A stretch of 64,000 nt of DNA from Chloroflexota bacterium (GCA_003228175.2 QGNQ01000009.1:1-64000); one strand, 5' to 3'. Numbered from the stretch's first letter, positions 25,350 through 34,212 are shown. A program made the numbers and translations. The notes: generated by a model not told the origin, from the letters alone.

Positions 25350-25649
25350 TTAGGCCGCGCGGAGCTCGTCCAGCAGCCGCCCGGTATGACTCACCACCCG
25401 CGGCCACACCACGAACGTGAAGCTGGCCGCCGGGTCATCGTTGACCGCATCAAGCAGACGCTCGCCCGGCGAGAGATGCCGCATCGCGATGATCCGCGCC
25501 TGATCCTCGTGCAGCGGCGCGCCGCGCACCGTCAGGCTCAGCCGCGCGCCGCGGCGCCGCAGATCGACGCGGCGCCCGCCGACATCGATCGTCGTGTCGA
25601 AATCATCGGCGTCGTTGGGCTCCGGCCGTCGCGGCCCGGTCATCACCAT
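25350..25649 (-). CDS. Small conserved-looking hypothetical protein
   Basis: A 99-residue open frame with convincing codon use and a GGGAG site 6 nt before the ATG. I recognise no family. It has a mostly beta-type pattern (DTTIDVGGRRVDLRRRGARLSLTVRG) followed by an acidic/helical half (SPGERLLDAVNDDPAASFTFVVWPR). No membrane segment or Cys. It is convergent with DUF3179 and divergent from the leaderless acyl-CoA dehydrogenase gene. Confidence 0.6.
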   Translation of the reverse strand: MVMTGPRRPEPNDADDFDTTIDVGGRRVDLRRRGARLSLTVRGAPLHEDQARIIAMRHLSPGERLLDAVNDDPAASFTFVVWPRVVSHTGRLLDELRAA

Positions 25650-25755
25650 TGCGGCTCCCTCGGCGTTCAGCGTAGGCCGCGGCCACGCGACGCAACGTTG
25701 GGGCCCGCCCCGCTCCCGCGCGGGCGGCGTCCCATCCTCCGCTGGGACACGCCCG

Positions 25756-25761
25756 TAGACT
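25756..25761 (+). promoter_or_regulatory. -10 element TAGACT of a probable leaderless transcript
   Basis: TAGACT ends 7 nt before ATG 25769 and no Shine-Dalgarno is present between them, so transcription should begin at or beside the start codon. Confidence 0.6.
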
Positions 25762-25768
25762 GGCGACC

Positions 25769-26947
25769 ATGGAGCCCCGAACCGACGCCCAACGACGCCT
25801 CCTCGCCACGCTCGAGCCGCTGCTGCCCGCCTTCGCGCAGCGGTCGGCAGAGCTGGATCGCAGCGGCGGCTTCTTTTTCCAGAACTTCGCCGCGCTGCAG
25901 GCGACCGGCTACATGGCCGCTCCCCTGCCCGCCGAGTCGGGCGGCGGCGGTCACGGCCTCACCGACCTCGTTTATGCCCAGCGCGCGATCGCCCGGGCCG
26001 ACGGCTCGACCGCCTACGCCGTGGGCATGCACCTGATGACCGCCGGCCAGGAAGTCGCCGCCGCATCCTGGCCGCCGCACCTGCGCGAGCGCGTCTTCGC
26101 CGCCATCGTGCGTGACGGCGCCACCATCAACTCCGTCGTTACCGAGCCGGAACTCGGCTCGATCCAGGGAGGCGGCCTGCCCAGCTCCAGCTTCCGGCCC
26201 GATGGCGAGGGCCGCTGGCGACTCAACGGGCACAAGACGTTCTCCACGCTCTCGCCCGTGCTCAGCTTCTTCCTCACCGCCGCCAGCTTCCAGGACGGCA
26301 GCGGCGAAATGGGCCGCGCGATCATCCCGCGCGAGCGCGGTGGCATCCGCGTCGCGGAGACCTGGGACGCGCTGGGGCTGCGCGGCACCGGGTCGCACGA
26401 TGTCTACTTCGAAGACACCCCCGTCACCAGCGACGACTTTCTCGTCCGGCACCCGCCTGGCGCAGGCGGGCAGCCGCAGCACGATTTCGCCTGGTTCGCC
26501 CTGCTCGTCTCCGCCGCCAGCCTGGGCGTGGCGGAAGCCGCGCGCGACTACGCGGTGTACTTCGCACGCACCCGCCGGCCCACCGGACTCGGCGGCCCGA
26601 TCGCCCAGGTGCCCTACGTCCGCCACGAGATCGGCCGCATCGATGCGGACGTGATCACGGCCCAAGCGCTGCTCTTCGCGACGGCCGAAGCCTGGGACCG
26701 GGCCAACCAACAGGACAGCGACGCACGGGCCCGACTCGCGCCCCGCGTGGCCACCGCAAAGCTGCGTGTCACCGATCTGGCCGTCGCCATCGTGGACCGC
26801 TGTATGCGCGTCGTGGGAGGCGTCAGTTTGCAACGCAGCGAGCCCCTGGAGCGCTACTACCGCGATGTCCGTGGCCCCCTCGCCAATCCGCCCATCACCC
26901 CGCGCGGCCTGGAGATAATCGCCCAAGCAGCCTTGGACGATGACTAG
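25769..26947 (+). CDS. Acyl-CoA dehydrogenase-family protein
   Basis: A 392-residue acyl-CoA dehydrogenase-type flavoprotein. It has the N-terminal helical domain (FFFQNFAALQATGYMAAPLP), the FAD/substrate motif INSVVTEPELGS and GRWRLNGHKTFSTLSPVLSFFL in the beta domain, and the C-terminal DRCMRVVGGVSLQRSEPLERYYRDVRGPLANPP. This resembles the flavin-dependent monooxygenase-like branch of the superfamily as well as true dehydrogenases. The start is fixed by a TAGACT box 7 nt upstream. It ends ~140 nt before selD. Confidence 0.9.
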   Translation: MEPRTDAQRRLLATLEPLLPAFAQRSAELDRSGGFFFQNFAALQATGYMAAPLPAESGGGGHGLTDLVYAQRAIARADGSTAYAVGMHLMTAGQEVAAASWPPHLRERVFAAIVRDGATINSVVTEPELGSIQGGGLPSSSFRPDGEGRWRLNGHKTFSTLSPVLSFFLTAASFQDGSGEMGRAIIPRERGGIRVAETWDALGLRGTGSHDVYFEDTPVTSDDFLVRHPPGAGGQPQHDFAWFALLVSAASLGVAEAARDYAVYFARTRRPTGLGGPIAQVPYVRHEIGRIDADVITAQALLFATAEAWDRANQQDSDARARLAPRVATAKLRVTDLAVAIVDRCMRVVGGVSLQRSEPLERYYRDVRGPLANPPITPRGLEIIAQAALDDD

Positions 26948-27087
26948 CCTCTCGAACATTCCAAACGATCGTTATGCTGAGAATTGGCGGGGCCCAGGGC
27001 ACCGGTCTATGACACGGAGTCCGAGGCGGTCGGGCTCGTCGTAGTGTTCGCGAGAGAACCGTGGTTCGTGGGGAGGAGGGCGGCGCC

Positions 27088-28155
27088 GTGACAGGCCAGG
27101 ACAGCGTCCAGCAAACGAAGATCCGATTGACCGATCTCGCGACCTGCGGGGGTTGAGCGTCCAAGTATGGGCCGGAGGCCCTCGCGCAGGTCGTGCGCGC
27201 CCTGGGAAAGCAGTTTCCGGAGCATGAGCACCCAGAGCTCCTCGTTGGGCTGAACAAGGCCGACGATGCCGCCGTCTATCGCCTCAACGCGGAGCAGGCG
27301 ATCGTGCAGACGCTCGACTTCTTCGCCCCCACCGTCGACGACCCGTTCCAATACGGCGCGATCGCCGCAGCCAACGCCCTCAACGACATCTACGCGATGG
27401 GCGCCGACGTCCTCTTCGCCCTCAACATCGCCGCGTTTCCCGACGACCTGCCGGTCGAAATGCTGGCGGCGGTGCTGGAGGGCGGCGCAAGCAAAGTGCG
27501 CGAGGCGGGTGGCGCCATCGCCGGCGGCCACACGATCATCGATCGGGAGCCGAAGTACGGCCTCTGCGTCACCGGCCTCGTGCACCCCGACGCGATCCGC
27601 AGCAACGCCAGCGCACAACCGGGGGACGCGATCCTTCTCACGAAACCCCTCGGCACGGGTGTCCTGCTCAATGCCATTCGCGACGGCCACGCCTCAGACG
27701 CGGACGAAGCCTTCGCCGTCGCGCAGATGTCCGGCCTCAATAAGACGGCGGCCGAGGTTGCGCGCGACTACGACGTCCACGCCATGACGGACGTCACCGG
27801 CTTCGGCATCGCCGGGCACGGTGTCGAGGTCGCCACCAACAGCGAGGTCGCCGTGGAGCTGTCGCTGGCGGCGCTGCCCGCGATGCCCGGCCTGGAGCAA
27901 TACGTCGAGCTCGATATCGACACCGGCGGCCAGACCCGCAACCGCGAGTACTTCTCCACCCGCGTCTCCGCGACGCGAGAGTTCTCGCGGCTCGAAGACA
28001 CCCTGCTCTACGACCCCCAGACGGCGGGCGGGATGCTGATCACCCTGCCCGAGGCCGACGCCGCCCAGATCGCGACCCGGCTCAGCGACGCCGGCGTCCA
28101 AAACTGGCGCGTCGGCACGGTCAGGGAGGGGTCGGGGCTGCGCGTCATCGACTAA
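27088..28155 (+). CDS. selD: Selenide, water dikinase SelD, a selenoprotein with in-frame UGA at codon 23
   Basis: SelD makes selenophosphate from selenide and ATP for Sec-tRNA and selenouridine synthesis. The ORF track starts at 27193, but the frame continues upstream through one TGA (27154-27156) to a GTG at 27088 with GGAGGAGG 8 nt before it. The added N-terminus reads RLTDLATCGG-U-ASKYGPEALAQ, where the family normally has Cys or Sec followed two residues later by the catalytic Lys. The rest is complete: NKADDAAVYRL, ANALNDIYAMGADVLFALN, GGHTIIDREPKYGL and MTDVTGFGIAGHG. Total 355 aa. A SECIS-like hairpin follows the UGA. Confidence 0.93.
27154..27156 (+). other. selD: In-frame UGA selenocysteine codon of selD
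   Basis: TGA in frame with both the upstream GTG start and the downstream conserved SelD body; it falls exactly at the catalytic Cys/Sec position of the family (context GG-U-ASK). Confidence 0.9.
27169..27181 (+). promoter_or_regulatory. Candidate bacterial SECIS hairpin in selD
   Basis: GGGCC-GGA-GGCCC forms a perfect 5-bp stem with a G-containing triloop, its apex about 18-20 nt downstream of the UGA, within the usual distance for SelB recognition. The outer GCG/CGC bases could extend it. Confidence 0.55.
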
Positions 28156-28213
28156 CGCCCGATCGATTGGCTACGGCGCGTCGCCCCGGCGCGAACGCAA
28201 GCGCCCACACGAC

Positions 28214-28219
28214 TAGCAT
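28214..28219 (+). promoter_or_regulatory. -10 element TAGCAT of a probable leaderless lhgO transcript
   Basis: TAGCAT ends 6 nt before ATG 28226; no Shine-Dalgarno in between. Confidence 0.55.
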
Positions 28220-28225
28220 TCCTGC

Positions 28226-29560
28226 ATGACGCAAGCGCCCCCTGCACCAACCGCGCCCCCGCAGCCCCGCCCCGATCGCGCGACCCCAGACGACACCACT
28301 CGCTACGACGTCGCCGTGGTCGGCGGCGGCATCATTGGGCTGGCCACCGCCCTGGCACTGGTGCAGCGCTTCTCTGGCATTGCCGTCGTCGTGCTGGAGA
28401 AGGAATCGGATGTCGGCCAGCATCAGACCGGCCACAACAGCGGCGTCATCCACAGCGGGCTCTACTACCGCCCTGGCTCCGCCAAGGCCCGGCTGGCCGT
28501 CCGCGGGGCCGAGCAGATGCTGGAGTTCTGCCAGGAGCACGACATCGCCCACGAGCGCTGCGGCAAGGTGGTCGTCGCGACGCGGGAGTCGCAACTCGAT
28601 CGCCTCGCCAACCTGGCTGAGCGCGGCGCCGCCAACGGCGTGCCCGACATTCGCGAGCTCGGCCCCGACGAACTGCACGAGCTGGAACCCGCCGCCGCCG
28701 GCCTGCGCGCCCTCCACGTCCCCTCCACCGGCATCGCCGACTATCCCGCCGTCACCCAGACCTACCGCGCCCTGGTCGAGGCGGCCGGGGGCGTAGTGCG
28801 CACCGGCGTCGAGGTCACCGGGCTGGGCTCGACGGCCGGCGGCATCCAGATCACGACGTCCGCCGGACCCGTCCGCGCCGGCCGACTCGTCAATTGCGGC
28901 GGCCTCATGGCCGACCGCGTGGCCCGGCTGGCCGGGTTCAAGCCCAGCCTGCGCATCGTCCCCTTCCGCGGCGAGTACTACGCCCTGCGCCCGCAAGCCG
29001 CCGGCCTCGTCCGCAACCTGATCTACCCAGTGCCGGACCCGGACTTTCCCTTCCTGGGCGTGCACTTCACCCGCCGCGTCGACGGCCAGGTGGAGGCCGG
29101 ACCCAACGCCGTCCTCGCCCTGCGGCGCGAGGGCTACCGCTGGCGGGACGTCAGTGCGCGCGACCTCTGGGACTCGCTCAGCTTCTCTGGCTTCCAGCGC
29201 CTGGCCCTGCGCTACTGGCGCACCGGCGCCGGCGAGATCTACCGCTCGGCCAGCCGCGGCGCCTTCACCAAGGCGCTACAAGAGCTCGTCCCGGAAGTGC
29301 GTTCGCAAGACCTCGTGCGCGCCGGCGCCGGCGTCCGCGCCCAAGCCCTCGACGCCGACGGCAGCCTCGTCGACGACTTCCGTCTCATCGCCGAGGAGGG
29401 CATGATCCACGTCCTCAACGCCCCCTCGCCGGGGGCCACCGCCTCGCTGGGCATCGGCCAGGAGATCGCCAGCATGGCCGGCGACTGGTTCAGCGCCGGC
29501 CAGTTTCAGCGTCCCGCGCCACCCCAATCCGCGCCACCCCAGACTGCACCGCAGACCTAG
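28226..29560 (+). CDS. lhgO: L-2-hydroxyglutarate oxidase-type FAD-dependent oxidoreductase
   Basis: A 444-residue DAO-fold flavoprotein. After a ~30-residue Pro-rich extension comes the dinucleotide-binding motif YDVAVVGGGIIGLATALALV. Then come the LhgO-type segments HQTGHNSGVIHSGLYYRPGSAKARL, GCGKVVVA-like HERCGKVVVATRESQL, IVPFRGEYYALRPQ and the C-terminal NAPSPGATASLGIGQEIA. These match L-2-hydroxyglutarate oxidase, which oxidises L-2-HG to 2-oxoglutarate and passes electrons to the respiratory chain. It ends 9 nt before recF. The start is supported by a TAGCAT box 6 nt upstream. Confidence 0.9.
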   Translation: MTQAPPAPTAPPQPRPDRATPDDTTRYDVAVVGGGIIGLATALALVQRFSGIAVVVLEKESDVGQHQTGHNSGVIHSGLYYRPGSAKARLAVRGAEQMLEFCQEHDIAHERCGKVVVATRESQLDRLANLAERGAANGVPDIRELGPDELHELEPAAAGLRALHVPSTGIADYPAVTQTYRALVEAAGGVVRTGVEVTGLGSTAGGIQITTSAGPVRAGRLVNCGGLMADRVARLAGFKPSLRIVPFRGEYYALRPQAAGLVRNLIYPVPDPDFPFLGVHFTRRVDGQVEAGPNAVLALRREGYRWRDVSARDLWDSLSFSGFQRLALRYWRTGAGEIYRSASRGAFTKALQELVPEVRSQDLVRAGAGVRAQALDADGSLVDDFRLIAEEGMIHVLNAPSPGATASLGIGQEIASMAGDWFSAGQFQRPAPPQSAPPQTAPQT

Positions 29561-29569
29561 CCGGCCGAC

Positions 29570-30853
29570 GTGTATCTGCGCACGCTGGAGCTGGACGCCT
29601 TCCGCTCCTACGACCACCTGCGCCTCACGCTCCCGCCCGGCCTCACGCTCTTCATCGGTGACAACGCCGCCGGCAAGTCGAACCTCCTGGAGGCCATCGC
29701 CGTGCTGGCCATGACGCGCTCCCCGCGCGCCACTACCGAGGGCGAGATGATCGGCTGGCCCGCGATCACGGCCGCGACCCGCGAGGAGCCCGCCGTCGCG
29801 CGCATCGCCGGGCAAGCGGAACGCAGCCAGGGTCCCGTGCAGGTGGAGATCGCGCTCGTGGCCCGCGCCGACGCCCAGGGCCGCCCCCTCAAATCGCGAT
29901 CGGGCGCGCCCCTCAGCAGCAAGCGCCTGCGACTGAACGGCATCGCCCGCCGCGCCACGGAGATCGTGGGCCAGATCGGCGCGGTGCTCTTCACCACCCT
30001 CGACATCGAAATCCTGACCGGCCCTCCCTCCCGTCGGCGCCGCTTCCTGGACCTCCTCATCGCCCAATCGGACCGTGGCTACGCCCGCGCCTACAGCACC
30101 TACGACAAGGCCGTCACGCAGCGCAACGCCGTCCTCAAGCACATGGGCGCCGGCGACGCGACGGCGGCCGAGCTGGCCCCCTGGGACGACGTCCTCGCCC
30201 ACGAGGGAGGCATCATCCTGGCCGCGCGGGCTTCGGCCGTTGCGGCGCTGGCGGAGCTGGCCCCGGAGCGACACCGATTCCTGACCTCCGGCGACGAGGC
30301 GGGCGCGCTCCGCCTCGCCTATCTTCCCGCCTTGGGTCCTCCGGCCCTGGGTCTTCCCGCCTTGGGCCCGCCCACCTTGGCGAGGGGGGTCGCTCCCGCA
30401 GGCGATCCGCCCGACGCCGCCGCCGCGTCCGGCCTGCTCCGCGACGCGATGGCCGCCGTGCGGCGACGCGAGGTCGGCGCCGGCACAACGCTGGTCGGAC
30501 CCCACCGCGACGACCTCTCGCTCACGATCGACGCCCGTCCCGCCGGGGCCTACGCATCCCGCGCCCAGCAGCGATCCGTCGCGCTGGCGCTGCGCCTAGC
30601 CGAGGCGGACCTGCTGCGCCAGCGCACTGGCGAAGCGCCGATCCTGCTACTCGACGACCTCTTCTCAGAGCTCGACGTCGCGCGACGTGAGGCCACCGCC
30701 GCCGCGCTCGCGGACACATTGGGCGCGTCGCCCGGAACGGCCCAATTGCTCGTCACCACCGCGGATGCGCGCGCCCTGCCCGATGCCCTCCCGGGAGCGA
30801 CGGCCGGTTTCCGCATCGCGGACGGCCGCGTCGAGACCGACGACGCCCTCTAG
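29570..30853 (+). CDS. recF: DNA replication and repair protein RecF
   Basis: A 427-residue SMC-like ATPase that loads RecA at gaps through RecFOR. Walker A is FIGDNAAGKSNLLEAIAVLA, the ABC signature region YASRAQQRSVALALRLAEAD, and Walker B PILLLDDLFSELD. It starts at GTG (YLRTLELDAFRSYDHL is typical), 9 nt after lhgO. It is somewhat longer than the usual ~370 residues because of a Pro/Leu/Gly-rich insertion of four near-identical five-residue units (LPALG, PPALG...) before the HTLVGPHRDDL region. It overlaps the converging lipid-kinase gene by 4 nt. Confidence 0.93.
   Translation: MYLRTLELDAFRSYDHLRLTLPPGLTLFIGDNAAGKSNLLEAIAVLAMTRSPRATTEGEMIGWPAITAATREEPAVARIAGQAERSQGPVQVEIALVARADAQGRPLKSRSGAPLSSKRLRLNGIARRATEIVGQIGAVLFTTLDIEILTGPPSRRRRFLDLLIAQSDRGYARAYSTYDKAVTQRNAVLKHMGAGDATAAELAPWDDVLAHEGGIILAARASAVAALAELAPERHRFLTSGDEAGALRLAYLPALGPPALGLPALGPPTLARGVAPAGDPPDAAAASGLLRDAMAAVRRREVGAGTTLVGPHRDDLSLTIDARPAGAYASRAQQRSVALALRLAEADLLRQRTGEAPILLLDDLFSELDVARREATAAALADTLGASPGTAQLLVTTADARALPDALPGATAGFRIADGRVETDDAL
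30323..30382 (+). repeat. 15-nt tandem repeat, four copies, inside recF
   Basis: Unit CTTCCCGCCTTGGGT occurs four times with substitutions (positions 30323, 30338, 30353, 30368). It codes for repeated LPALG/PPALG pentapeptides, so expansion or contraction is frame-neutral. Confidence 0.85.
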
Positions 30854-31827
30854 GGCGCCACGGACGGCGGTCTGAACAGGCCCTGATCCGGCTTCGGCAC
30901 CAGCATCCGCACCGCGGACGGCTCCACCGACAGCTCGATCGGCCCCGGCGACGGCGGCAAGCCGATCTCCCCGTCGAGCTGGAGATGCGGCAACAGCCCG
31001 CCCTCGCGCGGCACGATCAATCCATGACCCGCCCGACGGAAGATCACCTGCCGCGAGCCCAGATGGCGACGCAGCAGCAATTGCGGCGCAAGCCGCGCGG
31101 TCGTCCAGAAGCCATGGCCCAGCAGGCCCACGTAGTCGAGCTGTCCATCGATCGCGGAGGCCGCCACCGTCACTGCGCCGCTGCCGCCGTAGTTCCGCGT
31201 GTTGCCCACGACCAGCATGGAGGTATGCACGCGCTCCGGCGTCGCCCCGTCCAGCACCAGATCCGCGTCGAAGCCGGGGTAGCGCCAGAACGTTCGCAGC
31301 CCCGCCCACATATAGGCCAGCGGTCCGACCCGACGCTTCAGCCCCGGGTTGACCGACGCCACCGCGGCCGCGTCGAAGCCAAAGCTGACCATCAGCAGGA
31401 ATCGCCGGCCGGCCTCGCCCTGCGGGCCCACCCGCCCCAGATCGACGGCCAGAGGCGTCGCGCGCAACTGGGCCCGGATCGCCTCCCCCGGTCGCCGACG
31501 CGCGATTCCCGCTTCGCGCGCCCAGACGTTCACGGTCCCCCCCGGCACGACCCCTATCGGCGGGAGGTCCGCCGGGGCGCGATCGGGCAGGCCGTTCAGC
31601 ACCTCGTTGAGCGTGCCGTCGCCGCCACAGGCGAAGATCAGGTCGCTGCCGTCCTCCGCCGCCGCATGTGCTAACTCCCCCGCGTGGCCGGGACGCGCGG
31701 TCCAAACCAGGCGCGCATCCAGGTCGGCCTCGGCAGCGACCGCCTCGACAGCCGCCTCCAAGCGCTTCGCCCGCGCCAGCCCACGCGCCCTGGGATTAGC
31801 GATGAAGAGGACACGACGTCTGGTCAC
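30850..31827 (-). CDS. Diacylglycerol kinase-family lipid kinase (YegS/DgkB type)
   Basis: A 325-residue lipid kinase: N-terminal RRVLFIANPRARGLARAKRLE, the nucleotide-binding GGDGTLNEVLNGL, PIGVVPGGTVNVWAREAGI (the PxGTxN-like motif) and the beta-sandwich C-terminal half (HTSMLVVGNTRNYGG, PHLQLDGEIGLPP). It phosphorylates diacylglycerol or related lipids. I place the start at GTG 31827, where homology begins; the track start at 31968 adds 47 low-complexity residues. Its 3' end overlaps that of recF by 4 nt in convergent orientation. Confidence 0.9.
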   Translation of the reverse strand: MTRRRVLFIANPRARGLARAKRLEAAVEAVAAEADLDARLVWTARPGHAGELAHAAAEDGSDLIFACGGDGTLNEVLNGLPDRAPADLPPIGVVPGGTVNVWAREAGIARRRPGEAIRAQLRATPLAVDLGRVGPQGEAGRRFLLMVSFGFDAAAVASVNPGLKRRVGPLAYMWAGLRTFWRYPGFDADLVLDGATPERVHTSMLVVGNTRNYGGSGAVTVAASAIDGQLDYVGLLGHGFWTTARLAPQLLLRRHLGSRQVIFRRAGHGLIVPREGGLLPHLQLDGEIGLPPSPGPIELSVEPSAVRMLVPKPDQGLFRPPSVAP

Positions 31828-32000
31828 CGCGCGCCTCCCACCCCCCCAGCGACATCCGCGCAGCGTCCGGTCGCGTTGACCGGCCCGTGCGATGGAGGGA
31901 TCATGCGGGACGCGAGGAGCGCCCCTTGCTCCATGATGCCGAGCGCTCCCCCAAACTGGAAGTGGCACCGCGAGCGGGCAACCGACGAGGGAGGCGAGAC

Positions 32001-32468
32001 ATGGCGAAGTCGCTGGGCTGGGTGCGGTTCGATCACTATTCGATCGCCGTACCCGACGCGGACAAAGCGATCGACTTCCACGAGAAGCTGTTCGGCCTGG
32101 AGCTCGACCACGCCTTCAACTCCCCCTCGGAAGGCTTCCGCGGCGGCCTGCTCGACATGCCCAACGGCCAGGGCCAGGTTGAGCTGATGTCCCCCTTGGG
32201 TGACGATTCGTTCCTACACGGCTTCCTGGCCAAGCACGGGCCCGGCCTGCACCACATCACGGTGGAGGTGGAAGACATCGAGGCCGCCGTCGCCTATCTG
32301 CGCGAGGAACTGGGCATTGAGCCCTATCGCGGCATCTGGTCCGACCACCAGTGGCGCCAGACCTTCATCCACCCCCGCGACAGCGGTGGCGTGCTCTACC
32401 AGCTCTTCGAATGGCTGCCGGGGCACGGCCCGGACAACTCGGTGACGGACGCCCAGCCCGCCGAGTAG
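32001..32468 (+). CDS. VOC-family (glyoxalase/dioxygenase-fold) protein
   Basis: A 155-residue VOC metalloprotein. The two beta-alpha-beta modules are visible: FDHYSIAVPDADKAIDFHEKLFGLELDH with an N-terminal metal-ligand His, and GLHHITVEVEDIEAAVAYLREELGIEP with the second His. A Glu-containing VLYQLFEW closes the site. The pattern is close to methylmalonyl-CoA epimerase and glyoxalase I-like proteins; the substrate is undefined. ATG 32001 is chosen because GAGGGAGG lies 7 nt upstream; the track start at 31887 is non-conserved. Confidence 0.88.
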   Translation: MAKSLGWVRFDHYSIAVPDADKAIDFHEKLFGLELDHAFNSPSEGFRGGLLDMPNGQGQVELMSPLGDDSFLHGFLAKHGPGLHHITVEVEDIEAAVAYLREELGIEPYRGIWSDHQWRQTFIHPRDSGGVLYQLFEWLPGHGPDNSVTDAQPAE

Positions 32469-32531
32469 CACACTAGGGATCCACGACACGGACGGCCGGC
32501 GGCGTGCCGCGCCCCTCCCCGGGAGACCGTC

Positions 32532-33080
32532 ATGGCCGCCACCGGCGACCCCACCTCCGCTCCCCCCCAGCCCACCATCGTCGATGGGGAGTTCGTCCCC
32601 ACCCATGACGTGCCCTTCAGCGAGGCGCTGGATGCGATGATCGCGGAGGTTCGCGCCGGCAACGCGCCCAACCTGGGTCGCTTCTGCGGCTACTGCTACA
32701 CCCCGCTCGACCAGGGGCTCGACAGCTGCCCCACCTGCACCACCACCGTCGACGCGGTCCCCGCGCGCGACAAGATCTCGCGCGCCCTCGCGCACGTCTA
32801 CACCGCCAAGCGCAAGCGCGAGGGGCGGTACGTGCACAGTGCCGCCTGGGCCGGCATCCTCTTCGGCGCCGCCGTCTCCGTGGGACTGATCATCGTCCTG
32901 CCGGACTGGACGAAAGTCTTCGCCGTCATCTTCCTGATCGTGGGCTCGTACTACATCGCCTCGTACCTGGGCAACGTCGCGATTCAGGACTACGCCTACC
33001 GGCGCGGCCTGCAGCAATTCTCCGTCGCCTGGCAGGAGTTTCTCGAGTTGCGCGCCCGCGGCGCCGCTGAAGATGACTAA
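32532..33080 (+). CDS. Zinc-ribbon membrane protein of unknown function
   Basis: A 182-residue protein. Residues ~50-75 form a zinc ribbon (FCGYCYTPLDQGLDSCPTC, i.e. CxxC...CxxC), and residues ~105-150 give two closely spaced membrane helices (AAWAGILFGAAVSVGLIIVLP and VFAVIFLIVGSYYIASYLG). The C-terminus is charged and helical. I recognise no named family. GGGAGA lies 8 nt before the ATG. The gene stands alone, 63 nt after the VOC gene. Confidence 0.75.
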   Translation: MAATGDPTSAPPQPTIVDGEFVPTHDVPFSEALDAMIAEVRAGNAPNLGRFCGYCYTPLDQGLDSCPTCTTTVDAVPARDKISRALAHVYTAKRKREGRYVHSAAWAGILFGAAVSVGLIIVLPDWTKVFAVIFLIVGSYYIASYLGNVAIQDYAYRRGLQQFSVAWQEFLELRARGAAEDD

Positions 33081-33147
33081 CGCGGCAGGCGTGGCCGGCG
33101 CCGAGCGCCGCAGGTGCGGGAATCAGTGGGCCGCCGAGGCGGCGCCA

Positions 33148-34200
33148 TCACCGGCGATCGATGGGGGCGCCCGTGAACGACGACAGCGCCTCGATCTCCT
33201 CCGTGCGGCCGTAGACCATCAACGACATCCCCGCCGCCAGTTCCTGCCTGCCACTCGGCGCGACGTCCAGAGGGCCGCCGGCCGCGCGCAGCCCGAGCAC
33301 CCGGGTCGGTCGCTCCGCGAACGCCTGCGCGATCGTCATTCCCTCCCAGGCAGCGCCGGCGCTGATATCGATCTGCGCGATCACCGGTTCATCCCCACCG
33401 CCCCGCAAGACCGTCTCTGCGAAATCCACGACGGAGGGGTGCACGATCGCCAGCGCCATCCGTCGCCCGGCGATCGTGGTGGGTGAGATCACGCGATCGG
33501 CGCCAGCCTGCGCGAACGTCGCTTCCGCCTCCGGATCAGCGCTACGCGCCACCACGTACAGACTTGGATTCACCCCCTTCGCCGTCAGCGTGATGAAGGT
33601 GTTCTGCGCATCGCTATCCGTCGCCACCACGAGTCCGCTGGCACGATCCGCCCCCGCCTGACGCAGCACATCGTGATTGCTCGCATCCCCCTCCACGACG
33701 GGCCAGCCCTCCGCCAGGCAAATCCCCACCGACTCCGGGCGCCGATCCACGATCACAAACTCACGGTGTCGCGCCGCCAGTTCCCGCACTACCTCCCGGC
33801 CCACGCGCCCCGCGCCGCAGACGATGACGTGATCGCGCAACGCATCGATTTGCCGTGTCATACGCCATGCTCCCCAGTCGCGACGCACGTCGCCCTCAAA
33901 GATTACCGTCGCCGCCGACCCCATCACGAACAACACCATCGTCACGCCCACGATCGACAGCACGATCGTGAACGCCCGACCGTCCCGCCCCATTGGATTC
34001 ACCTCTTGGAAGCCGATGGTCGTGACCGTCAGCACCGTCTGATAGAGCGCATCGAAGGGGCTGAAGTCGGCGATCCAGACGTAGCCGCCAACGCCGATCC
34101 CGACGACCAGCAGCAGCCCCGCCAGCGAGTAGCGCAGCTTCGCCACCGCCGGCCCCGTTGGCAGCCGTGATCCCAGTTGGCTCGGCAGGTGCGGGCGCAT
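33148..34200 (-). CDS. Potassium channel/TrkA-N (RCK) domain protein
   Basis: A 350-residue ion channel. The first ~100 residues hold TM1 (LRYSLAGLLLVVGIGVGGYVW), a pore loop with filter-like TVTTIGFQEVNPMG, and TM2 (FTIVLSIVGVTMVLFVMG). Next is the RCK/TrkA-N Rossmann domain (DHVIVCGAGRVGREVVREL) binding NAD or a nucleotide, and a TrkA-C domain (GLRAAGGPLDV...LMVYGRTEEIEAL). The filter reads TIGFQE rather than TVGYGD, so selectivity is uncertain. Start 34200 is supported by a TATCAT box 6 nt upstream; the track start at 34347 is rejected. Confidence 0.92.
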   Translation of the reverse strand: MRPHLPSQLGSRLPTGPAVAKLRYSLAGLLLVVGIGVGGYVWIADFSPFDALYQTVLTVTTIGFQEVNPMGRDGRAFTIVLSIVGVTMVLFVMGSAATVIFEGDVRRDWGAWRMTRQIDALRDHVIVCGAGRVGREVVRELAARHREFVIVDRRPESVGICLAEGWPVVEGDASNHDVLRQAGADRASGLVVATDSDAQNTFITLTAKGVNPSLYVVARSADPEAEATFAQAGADRVISPTTIAGRRMALAIVHPSVVDFAETVLRGGGDEPVIAQIDISAGAAWEGMTIAQAFAERPTRVLGLRAAGGPLDVAPSGRQELAAGMSLMVYGRTEEIEALSSFTGAPIDRR

Positions 34201-34206
34201 AGCGCG

Positions 34207-34212
34207 ATGATA
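34207..34212 (-). promoter_or_regulatory. -10 element TATCAT of a probable leaderless channel transcript
   Basis: On the minus strand TATCAT ends 6 nt before the ATG at 34200. It decides the start of the K+ channel gene against the longer ORF. Confidence 0.6.
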
